A stretch of DNA of 64,000 nt, taken from CAUSWF01 sp963535465. GTDB taxonomy: Bacteria; Bacillota_I; Bacilli_A; RF39; UBA660. The notes under the pieces are model-generated. The model was not told where the DNA came from and did no database searches. It saw only the letters and a program-made list of their open reading frames with translations. Positions 14,299-24,421 of the stretch are shown one piece after another. The stretch's first letter is position 1. The number at the start of each line of letters is the position of its first letter. Location of the stretch: contig CAUSWF010000002.1 in the NCBI GenBank assembly GCA_963535465.1, positions 1 to 64,000 of the forward strand. The letters are read 5' to 3'. The position numbers and the translations under genes were made by a program.

Positions 14299-16243
14299 TA
14301 AACATATTAAAATTAGTAACAGTTTTAGGAGTACCCCCATTTTGTATAGCTTGTTTATTTGCAACATCAAGTGCGTTTAGAGCTTGTGTCTAAGGAATAG
14401 TCCTCTCTTTAGCTGTCATAGTCATATAAGAATCTGTTACAGGAATAAATATAGTACCTTGATAAAGTTTATCTCCGTTAATTCCAGATCCAAACCATCC
14501 GCTATCAAACTAATATTTTTCTTGTCCTGTTTTAGTTTTTCTTGAATCTTCATAATTTTTAATTTCGTTACTATCTTCTACTTGTCTTATATATTTAGTA
14601 TTTACATCGCCTAAAATAGATTCATTAGTAAGAGTGCCTTTAAGTAATCCAAATCTTTTCCATTTACCTTGAATTATATTACCTGTATTTTCATCATATT
14701 TTGCAGGTATATTATAATTTTTATAAACAGTATTAACTAAATGTTTCTATTGTTGTGTTAAATTTTCATTATCAGGATCTATCTTATATCTACTCTTTAA
14801 TTGAGCATCGGCATTCTCTTTTTTCTATAATATGCTAAAATCTGGCATAGGTGTATCAGTAGAAGTATCTAAAGGTAATTCAGCAGATACCAATCTATTA
14901 GCATCGACTATTACTTTATTAATACTGTTAGAGTCAATACGCATACCATCACCAAAAGTAGCATTGTTAATATCTAAACCATTAGCAAAACGACTTTCAC
15001 TTACTTCCTACAAAGAAGCATTAGAACCTAAAGGTTGTTTATCGTCTTTAGTGATAGCACCAACAACACCTTTAACAACAAATCCTTGAGAACCGTCTAA
15101 AGATAAATTAAAAGATTTCTATTCACCTACTCCTCTAAACCATTGTCCTTCTGGTCCTTCTTTTGCTTTATCTAAAGAATCATCTTCATCGCTTCCGTCT
15201 CCTTTTTTATTACCATTCTTTTCACTAATTTTATCAATACTATATTGTAATTTATTACTAGTATTTTTATCAATCATTATAGTAATAAGATCAAATACAC
15301 CTTTATCTGGATTTTGAGCATTTCCTGCCTTTAAAGCAAGTAAAGAACGATAATTTTTAGGAAGTAATTTATCTATAGCAATAACAGCTTCTTGAGCTTG
15401 TCTTTTCTAATCTTCTGAAAGTTTAGTTGTTTTAAATAATCCATCTATACCTCCAGTTAAATTTACTCCGTTACGATATGCTTCTTGTATAATATTAGTA
15501 CCATTTATAATACGCTAAGCCTATACTTTAGAATATCCTTCTTGTTGTAAAGTATTAACTCCTAAACCAGAACTAAACTAACTAATAAAATCATTAATAC
15601 CTTTAGTACTTATTCCATTTTCTACAACATCAAGAATATTATCTGCAAACTTATAATTAGGATCCATTCTTCTTAATTGTAGTAAATCTCCATTAGTTTG
15701 TAAACTATAAGCCTTTTCGTTATTTAAATACTACTAAACACTAATAGTACTAAGAGAACCATCTTTTATATTTTTAACTATAACATTACCATCTGATGTA
15801 ATGGCAGCTTCTCCTATTGTACCTTTGTTTGATGCATTTCTATAAGCATTATCAAATGTAAGTTTACTATTCTTTACTTGGTTTAAGTACTATATACCTT
15901 GTAAATACGCATCAGTCAAACTTATAGGAGACTATCCAGTAACAGGATCTTTAAGAATTTCTGCTAAAGATAAATCAGATTTAATTTTATTAATTACAAA
16001 ATTAACATCTGTAGGAAGACCCTACATATCTTTAATAGAAGATAATAAATCCTTCATTGTTACATCTCCATTATTAGAATTCTATTGCTATCTAGCATTA
16101 TTACCAAAAGACATACTAGTAGCAATAGTTTGTTCTAATTGTTGTAATGAAGGACCATAAGCTCCCTAAGTTACCATAGTAGGCTAATAATCAGTAGTAA
16201 TTATAGTTCCACCTGCTTGATATTTATGTAACTTTACTTTCAT
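14285..16243 (-). CDS. Virion cargo-type protein, 652 residues
   Basis: The product begins MKVKLHKYQAGGTIITTDYQ, repeating the N-terminal pattern of the 101-residue gene. The rest is mostly helical and polar, with mixed segments (LSSIKDMQGLPTDVNFVINK; FISQFSSGLGVNTLQQEGYS) and a short acidic linker (NKKGDGSDEDDSLDKAKEGP). No enzyme motif stands out. Several TAGs include two in ARQQQNSN. It starts in ATGA overlap with the 1351-residue gene and ends 14 bases inside the next gene. Its place between two large injected-type proteins suggests it is packaged too. Confidence 0.6.
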
Positions 16244-19200
16244 TTATTTATAATAGTTATTTTATCTAACATTGATTTTCCTAAAGCTTTATTCTAAGAT
16301 AAGAAAGAATCAACTGTCTTATTTAATTGTTTAACAAATCTATCTGCATCTTTAGAACGTGCTCTTAATTTAGATTTTTCTAACTAATTAGATGCTGTAC
16401 CTGTTTTAATTTTAATAGACATACCATTAGCACCAGAAGCAATAACTGCTTTATATGGAGGCGTACTTAACCCTGGTATTCTTTTTAATCCCCAAAGTTT
16501 CTCCATTTTAATATACATATTATTTTTAGCTTGGTTCTATAGGCGAGATATTATATCATTCTATTGTTGTTGTAATGCTACCATTCTAGGATCACTTGCT
16601 CCAACACCTTGAGCACCTAACTACATTATTTGATTTCTAATATCTTTATACTAAGGATCGTTATTTATTAATGTTAAGTATTCTTCATCAACAGTGCCTA
16701 ACTGTCTTTCTTTCCACATATCTTGTAGATCTTCTGCCTTCTATGCTTTTTGTCTCAGTCTCATTTCTTCAGCAGCTAAATATTTAGAAGTGTTTTCATC
16801 ATTCTAAGCTGCAACTTTCATTTCATTGGCTTTCTTAATCTAATCAGCTTCAAATTGATGCATAGCATTAGCATTAATATTACCTACTCTTTTATCAATA
16901 TTAGTAGATGCTATTTGGTCGTTTTGCGCTCTCTATTCTTTATGATATTGATCATTTTGAAGATTAACCTATTGAGAAGCTTGTGCATTAGTTCTAGCTA
17001 TATCTCTTGCAATAGCTTCATTTAAAGAAGCATCTGCATATTTTGGAAGTTGTGCTTGTGAAGATCTTTGTGCATTCTAATCCTAAACAGCTTTAACTTG
17101 ACTTATTAGATCTGTAGTCTATCTCTAATACTAAGGAGCAATTTCTTGATAAGGCTAAAAATCATTCATTTTTTTAAGCCTTCTATTATTAGCCATATTA
17201 GTCCAATATAGTCTACCTAATGCTGATAATTCTGCTTTCATTTCAGGTGAAGTAACTATATCTGATATCTAACTTACAATAGATTTATTCTAAGGCAATT
17301 CTCCTTCACCTATTTTATATTCAGACTAATTTGAAACTTGTTGAGGCTAATTTAGTCTTTTTATTTTATAATACCCATCATTAGGGTCTAAATACATTGT
17401 ATAGTTCTTTTTAGCTAAATCATTTTGGAAATTTTTATAATCGTCGCTATTTTCATCCCAATCACCTTTACGTCCTAATAAACGTCTATCATCAGTAATA
17501 GAACTGTATAAATTATCAGATTTCCAATTTCCTGAACCCCAATCTTGTGAAGTTCTTTTTCTAGATCCATATAAATCATAACGTTTTGCCTGTACTGCAT
17601 GAGCAATACCATTAACATTATAATCATATTTATCTATTAATTTATCATTTCGTCCAGCATAATCATCCTAATAAGATTTCACAGCATTTGTTTTATCCCA
17701 ATAAGCAGTTTTACTCCAATCTCCAAAAGCGTTAGCTGCATTATATAAACCTGAGTGTCTATGTTGCATGTCATTTAACCAATTACCATAAGCATCATCA
17801 GTAACACTTAATTGATCTAAAATATGCTATCTATAATTATTAAATACATTGTTTCTCCAAGTAGTATTCTTTCCAAAATTAATACCTGTATTATAACCAT
17901 ATTGTAATACTTTTCCTTGCTATGCTTTTACAATACCACCTTCTTTAAATTTAAATCCATAAGTACTTTCTGGATACATTCTTCTATAATCACCTTTTTG
18001 GTATGGTTTAGGTTTAAAAGGTCCAGGAACATTAGTTCTCCTCATCTACGCTATACGTTTATTTCGCATATTAGCTGCAAATTTATTCATTGCTACTTCT
18101 GCAGGAGTTGGTTCTACATATCTAGCCATATTAGATTTTAAAGGAGAATTAGGAACAAGAGGTTGATAAGGAATATTAGATGTTACAGTAGAATTATTAG
18201 AAGTAGTACTTGGTTTCTATTTATATCCATAAGTAAATCGTTCGTAAATATTAGGATCTGAGTATTTACTACCATATTCTTTTAATTTGGTAAAGTCATA
18301 TACCTACTAAGTTTCAGGTTTAGAAGTCAATCTTCCCCATAAATTTTTATAATTACTTTCTTCAGGTTTAAATGTGCCTTTTACAGTTTCGTTTTCAAAT
18401 CCTTTTAGTTGCTGTATTTTTTCTTGTAAAGCTTTATTTCCTTTTAAATTTTCTACTTCAGATTTATTTAAAACAGCAACTTTACCAGAAGCAGTTTTGA
18501 TTGCAATCTAATCAGGATTTAATGCTTTATTTCTTATATTTCTACCTTTTAAACCTTGTCTAATACCTAATATTACAGATAAACCGCTTGCTACATTTTT
18601 TAAATCATCAGCACTAACTGAAGTTGGATTAGTAACTAATTTTTTAAATGATTTAAGTTCGTTACCGAGATTAGATACACTCATTGAAGCTATAATCCAT
18701 GGAGCAAATTTAGTTAATGTTTTAGTTATTTTTCCTATTTTTCCAGATGTTCCAAGTCCAGGAATTAATCCTATAGTATCAAGTCCTAAATTAACTCCTG
18801 CATCACTTAAAGCTGACCCTAAATTTTCTCCATCTGCAATATCTGCACCTAAATTTGCTAATGTTGATCCAACTCCTAAAACAGTTGAAGCTGCTGTACC
18901 ATATCCAGGAATATAAGCTGTACCTATAGCAGCTAAATCTCCTACAGCGGCAGTTAATCTAGTTATATCTGCATTAGATAATTCTTTTTTATCTTTAAAA
19001 CTTGCAGTCATTCTCTACTAAGTTTCTACAGATCTTCCTTTAGCATCAGCAGCATTTTTAAGTGCTTTTAATTTCTATTGTTTAGCATTTAATACTTTAT
19101 CTTCTTCAGCTTGATTGATTCTATCCTATATAGTTTGATAATCATTTATGTACTAATTTAACTAATCATCAGTCATATAATCTCTTTGTTGTAAAGCATA

Positions 19201-20295
19201 TAATGCAGTGCCTCCATATTCAAATTTTCTAACCTATTCTAGTTTACCTCCATTTTTATCTGTAGGAACAAAATTATTATCTTGTTGCTATTGAGGAGGA
19301 TCTGCTAACCCGTGTGTATATTGAAAATGATTCCATAATTCAGGATCTTGTGTAATAGATTCTCTTGATAATGTTTTACTTTCAGGATTGTATAATAAAA
19401 TAGTACCTGTACTCTCATTAAAAGATCCAGGAATTGTTACACGACCACTCTATAAAGCATTAAATTCTCCGTTATTTGGAACTAAATCAGGATGTTTTAC
19501 AAAAAAATCTAAGGTGTTAGCTATGTGTTGTTTTGCTGACATTGAATGTCCAAACTAATTTGTTATATAAGTATCTCTAGTATTAAGTTTTTCTGGAGAT
19601 AATATACTATTTAAGTTTTTAAAGAACTGTGGAGCTATTTTAGTTCTAAAAAGATTAGCATAACCTTTACCTAAATTCATTTTTTTATACTATGTAATAA
19701 CAGCATCTTCAGTATAATTAGTATTAGGCAACTATAAAGTAATAGAAGGTCCTTCTATATTCCAATTTTTAATTTTATTTAAAAGTTCGTTTTGTTTATT
19801 TTGCTATGCTTTTTGAATTTTACTATTGACAATATCGATAGGATTATTACTTTCTGGAGCTTGTACAGGCTGCTGTACGGGCTATTGTACTGTTTCCTAT
19901 GTATTAGTCTATTGAGGTATTTCAACTTCCTGAATTGGCTATTTTACAGGTTCTACATATTCTGGCATAGCGTCAATAACACTATTAACAAAACGGACAG
20001 CTAAGCCATAAGCTTGCTTCATACGCTTATTGTCTACTCCTCTTTCTTTTCCATCTTTAAATACTAACTCTCTTGCTGCTGTTCTTCCACTTACATTACC
20101 ATTTTGTATTCCATCAACTACATCTTTAACAGCTATATTAAAAGCATCTATATCTTTAGAACTCATGTTCTCGCTATAGGCTTCTATAAATTTAGGTAAA
20201 CTTAATGCAAGAGAATTTTCTAATCTTTTCTTATCGAGTTTACGATTTACATCCTACCATAACTCCACTTGTGGTGTATTAGAATTTTCTGCCAT
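16240..20295 (-). CDS. Virion cargo protein, 1351 residues
   Basis: Internal proteins of this kind enter the host with the phage DNA in related phages. The N-terminus (1-120) is helical and followed by a Gln/Pro-rich linker (TQETVQQPVQQPVQAPESNN). KFEYGG is at 357-362 and KFKEGG at 782-787. A hydrophobic, glycine-rich segment spans about 445-500: LAAIGTAYIPGYGTAASTVL, then LGLDTIGLIPGLGTSGKIGK. It could insert into a membrane. The C-terminal third is helical and Gln-rich (with LQNAQ-type repeats). TAG is frequent. The TGA stop overlaps the next ATG. A terminator-like hairpin lies just upstream of the start, so it may have its own promoter. The cargo role is from order and composition. Confidence 0.65.
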
Positions 20296-20303
20296 AAATA
20301 AAA

Positions 20304-20333
20304 AGGGAACATACAAATAAATGTATACTCCCT
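20304..20333 (-). terminator. Hairpin terminator between the Gln-rich gene and the 1351-residue cargo gene
   Basis: On the minus strand AGGGAGTATACA pairs with TGTATGTTCCCT through 12 positions with two G-U wobbles, loop TTTATT, followed by TTTTTATTTATG. The T-run adjoins the stem. It probably ends the transcript of the 101-residue gene and implies a separate start of transcription for the long cargo genes. Confidence 0.75.
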
Positions 20334-20347
20334 ATAAAAATTAATTA

Positions 20348-20653
20348 TTATTTTTTAATTCTTTTAACAAGTGTTCCGCCTCTACGATATACAGGCTCAC
20401 CCTGTGGAGCTTCTTCTTGTGGTGCACCACCTTGTGCTTGTTGAACAATCTGCATAAATGCTTTACATACTTGCATAGCTGTTTGGCAATCTTGACTTTG
20501 TAGTGCTTGAGCTGCCATTTGAGCTATCTGCATTAGAGGATCTTCTTGACCTCCTTGCGCTTCTTGTGGAGCACCTTCTTGAGGCATTTCTTGCCCTTCT
20601 GTTTCTGGAGCAACTGCTCCACCGTCTTGAAATTTCTTAACAAATACTTTCAT
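20348..20653 (-). CDS. Small Gln-rich cargo-associated protein without TAG
   Basis: The 101-residue product starts MKVFVKKFQDGG, like the start of a nearby cargo gene. A low-complexity stretch rich in Q, E, G, P and A follows, then a helical core with two cysteines (AQALQSQDCQTAMQVCKAFM), and it ends YRRGGTLVKRIKK. It has about 19 glutamines, all coded by CAA or CAG. It is richer in G and C than its neighbours. The start has an AT-rich 97-base leader. A strong hairpin terminator follows the stop. Possibly an abundant small cargo or scaffold-like protein; unknown family. Confidence 0.65.
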   Translation of the reverse strand: MKVFVKKFQDGGAVAPETEGQEMPQEGAPQEAQGGQEDPLMQIAQMAAQALQSQDCQTAMQVCKAFMQIVQQAQGGAPQEEAPQGEPVYRRGGTLVKRIKK

Positions 20654-20750
20654 AATAAATATATTTATAAATTTTAATTAATTGTAATACAATAATAATG
20701 TAAGTCCTTAATAAATCCAATATAATTTTAAGATTTGCGTTTTATTTTAT

Positions 20751-21314
20751 TTACTTTGGACTTTCTACATAGTCTGGTTTACGTTCGTCTTGTTTCTTAA
20801 AAACTTTGAATATATATTTTCCTAAAGACTTATAATCATTTTCTGAATGGCTATCTAAAGCCTTTTTAGCTTTCCTAATTAATACCTTTGTTTCTCTACG
20901 ACTAACGATTCTTTCACCTCCTTTTAAATCCATCTAGGAAGTTCCATCCTACTTAAGTACAGACATTACATAATCATCATCATCTAAAAATTCTAATTCA
21001 TCACCCTCTTTTACTCCAGAACCTTGATTTAGTTCTACTACATACATAGTGTTATCATGACCTAAAAGAGTATTATCTTCTGGCTAACCTTGCTCTACAG
21101 CAATAACTTCCTAATCTTCATTTATATAAATAATATCTAAAGGAATTAATGTATTTTTCATCCATATCTCGACTAAATCAGGTTCATCATAATAAAAGAT
21201 CATTCCTTCATCACTTGGTAACTCTTTTACATTCATTAGTCCTTTTTCTTTTTCTTCTTGAGTTTTGGCTTCTTTTACATTATATTCCTTATCTCCTAAT
21301 TTAATTTTTATCAT
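20751..21314 (-). CDS. DUF192-domain protein
   Basis: The 187-residue product contains a DUF192 (COG1430) domain at about residues 15-95: EKGLMNVKELPSDEGMIFYY, EIWMKNTLIPLDIIYINED, then a turn and the V-V-E-L strand. Those G-L-M, D-E-G-M, W-M-K-N-T and P-L-D motifs are the family signature. A helical, basic C-terminus follows (DSHSENDYKSLGKYIFKVFK). The function of DUF192 is not established; the bacterial members are small secreted or periplasmic beta proteins. Here the gene sits between two cargo-type genes and overlaps the previous stop (ATGA). TAG codons are used after INED and twice more. Confidence 0.8.
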
Positions 21315-24300
21315 AGACTTGCTTTTTGTAAAAGTAATTGTAATAAAGTATCTTTTTCTATTGAGTTTAACTTAGTTAGATCCATATTATGTATCTAGTC
21401 TATTAATCCCCCATTTTCTCTTTTAGGTAAATTTTTCTTAAATCTATAATAGTATCTATCACCATCATAGATTAAATCATGAGTATTTTCTAATCCAGTT
21501 TTATTGTTTCTATACATGTCAGTTTCTAATTTTACTTCTGGATTAGTCTCTTCTTTACCTAACTTTAAAAATTTATATTCTCCATTAGGTAGTTCATAAA
21601 TAGATCTTAAATGAAATTTACCCTATTGTAAATCTTCCTCAGATGCTTTTCTCCAAGATTCTAATTCTTCAAAAGGTAAATTATTATAAGCCCCTTCTAA
21701 ATCATAGTTAGGAGATAAACGTTCCTATGGAACTGTTTTAATCCAATCTATATATTTTGGTTTATTTAACTACCCTCCCTATTGCTTTTTTTCTACAGGA
21801 AATACTTCATGATTTTCAACCTATTCTTTTATAGTTGAAGTTTCGTTAGTAAGATCTTTTATTAATCCTGTATTATCCTAAGTATTATGGAATATTTCTT
21901 TTACAAGTAATTTACCTATTTCAATAGCTTTTTTATCAGAACCATCTTTTCGAGCTTCTTCAATAGCATCAGTAACTTCTTTTCTAAAAATAATTTCGTC
22001 TCTTTCAATTTCAGCCTACTAAACTCCGTCTTTATCAACTACAGGAATACCTTTCTTTGTTATATTTTCTATATCCATATTATTCTTTCTAGCATGTAGT
22101 GCCCCATCAGGAATAATATTAAAAGAACCACCTTCTTTAAATTTTTGTACTTCTTCTTCTGTAGCAATAATAGGTTTAAATTTACTTATATCTGGAATTA
22201 TAAATTCTTCTTCTGTTTGTTTTTCTATTTTCATACCTTTTTTACCTATAGGAGTCATTCCTGGAATATTTCCTGATATACGATTCTAGTATTTTACAGA
22301 GTTAACATCAGTCATAGCATTACCAAAAGTATTTCTGAAATTAGCAGTTTGAGAGATATTCTTAAGAGTTTCAGCCATAGAATTACCTTTAGCTATCTAT
22401 TTATTGGCAGATCTTCTTGCTCCAGAACTAAATAGTCCATATTTTTTGCCTGATTTACGAGCAGCATCGTCAATAGTACTAAAATTATAATCTCCTCCAA
22501 TATAGTTTCTTTCTTGCTAATCTTTAATTGTATTATAGCCAAATTTATTAGCTTTTTTACCACCAAAACCATTAATTAATCCAAGAGGAGTTAGATTTAA
22601 AAAACTAGATCCTAAAATAGCATCAGTATTAGTATTATGAGTTATAATACCATTTGCTAAATATGTATGATCAAAATCAGCCTATAAATTATAAACTAAC
22701 TATTTACCAATATGTTTTATATCGATTATTTTAGACTACTTTGCCCCAGATATAATATTATGTTCCTAATCTTTCTTAAGTACTGAAACATCATAACATT
22801 CTTGCAAATGTTGCTATTTATAGGATATATTTAATTTAATATTATTATAAAAATTAATAACTGATTTTTTAGAATTTACACACAAACGATAGCTTTTTTT
22901 AGAATGTACTAATCTGCCACCTATTTGGTAATCTTTTGCAGGCCTAGCATTAATAGTTCCAAATATTCCTAATTTATGTAATTGAAGCTTTACTTCTTTT
23001 AATAAATTTAAATTAGACTAATATAAAACGATTTCTACTTTACCGTTTACACAGTTCACACTACCATCAGTATCATATAATCCAGCTAATAATTTACATA
23101 CTGATTGTTTATTAAATGTTCCAATATTTTTTGGGAGAGTTTTTGAATCATTATGTTGGTATACAATTCCTAAACATCTCATTAAATCCATACCATTTAT
23201 AATTCTATAAGTTCTAACTTCTTTAGAATATTTATCAGGATTTTTACCATTACAATTATTAATAACTCCTAAATTATTACTTTCTATATATTCCCATGTA
23301 TCTGGATCTGCAGTAGTTAATCTACAAGAATTTCCCTGAGTATAAGAACCATCTCCTATCAAAAGTCCGACTAAATAGGCATCATTTAAATCAAAATCAC
23401 CCCAAAAATCTATATTATTAGCTAACCCAACATAATTGCCAATTTGTAAAGAATCTGCCCGATTAAAAGCCCAATTTCTATAAGCAATACGTTTGCCATT
23501 AATAGTATGGGATTCGGCCCTTTCTTTAGTATGACTTAATATTGGATGATCAACGCTACATCTAAGAATCTCTCCAGATTTTAAAGTTATTTCTAAACAT
23601 TCTTTTTCAGCGGTTGTAATTACATTGTGTATTTTCTAAGGTAATATTTCTTTAGTTTTTTCTGACCATCCAATAATTCCATCTTTCTAATTTAAATCTT
23701 CTATATTTTTTAATTCTCCTTTGTTAGTAAATACTTTAGTGCCAGCACAAACACACATTCCATCAGTACCTCCGCCCCATTTATTAATAAATTTACCTGC
23801 TAAAGCACCACCTTTCATAATTAATGATGCAGCTGTGCCGAATCCTGGGACTGTTGATATGGCATCAGATAAATTATCGTATGCAGCATCTAGATTTTTA
23901 GTTAATTCTCCTTTATCTCCCGAATACTCACGTTTCTATGGAGCAAATTGATTAGCCACACTTAAAGCTGTTCCTCCTAAATTTGCAATATTAAATCCAT
24001 TAGTAGAAGTAAGATTTTTTAGACCTTCTTTTCCTTGTGTTGTAGAACTACCTAAATTATTTATAAGCTACTGACCTACTCTTCCTATACCAGTAGTAAT
24101 ACCTTTAACCCAAGGAGAAGAACTACTCTAAGCAATAGCATCCATAGACTAACCTAAAGCATTAGAAATACTAGAAGTAAAATTCTAATTATAAAAGCTA
24201 TTAAATTTCTCAGTATTATTCTACGACTATTTAATATAATTTTGATAATTCATATTAGGAGTAAAAGAATACTATTGAGGCTAAGTATACTAATACATTA

Positions 24301-24421
24301 TAGGCAATCTTTGCATAGTAGACATCCAAGGATAATATCCAGTATTAGGTGTAGAAAGATTACTTATTAATGCTGATGTATTTAATCCTTGCTATCCTTT
24401 TTTAATATATATTTTATGCAT
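21311..24421 (-). CDS. Virion cargo-type protein interrupted by an intein
   Basis: The 1036-residue precursor should splice to 662 residues. The N-extein (1-222) starts MHKIYIKKGQQG, is Gln- and Asn-rich, and ends with a hydrophobic, glycine-rich segment: TVPGFGTAASLIMKGGALAG. The intein covers 223-596 and the C-extein 597-1036. The C-extein has KFKEGGSFNI near 757, KKQQGGQL near 880 and KRENGGLIDQ near 1005. Several glutamines are TAG in all three parts. Its position next to the cargo genes, and a PG[YF]GTAAS segment shared with the 1351-residue cargo protein, suggest an internal protein ejected into the host. It ends in an ATGA overlap with the DUF192 gene. Confidence 0.75.
22634..23755 (-). 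other. Intein with LAGLIDADG homing endonuclease
   Basis: The element is 374 codons, in frame with its host gene. Block A is CVCAGTKVFTNKGEL, with Cys1 as nucleophile. Block B is SGEILRCSVDHPILS, with the conserved His. Two LAGLIDADG motifs, LVGLLIGDG (intein residues about 128-136) and LLAGLYDTDGS (about 222-232), lie about 94 residues apart, the usual spacing. Block F/G is DHTYLANGIITHN, followed by Thr as the +1 residue. The intein has at least eight TAG-coded glutamines, so it can only be made where TAG is read through. I chose the first Cys of CVC as residue 1 because it gives standard spacing to G-T-x-V. Confidence 0.92.

Noticed and set aside
14298..14370. Earlier start for the helicase-bearing gene with a signal-peptide-like hydrophobic N-terminus
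   Set aside because: Those codons overlap the 3' end of the previous gene and the hydrophobicity is a by-product of its frame; the first codon of the longest version is TTG.
20654..20750. Promoter in the 97-base AT-rich gap
   Set aside because: The gap is long enough for one, but AT-richness is general here and no distinct -7/-33 Bacteroides-type pair stands out, so I did not annotate it.
23747..23755. Third residue of CVC as the intein nucleophile
   Set aside because: The first Cys gives the normal spacing C-x-x-x-G-T-x-V of block A, whereas the second would shorten it.
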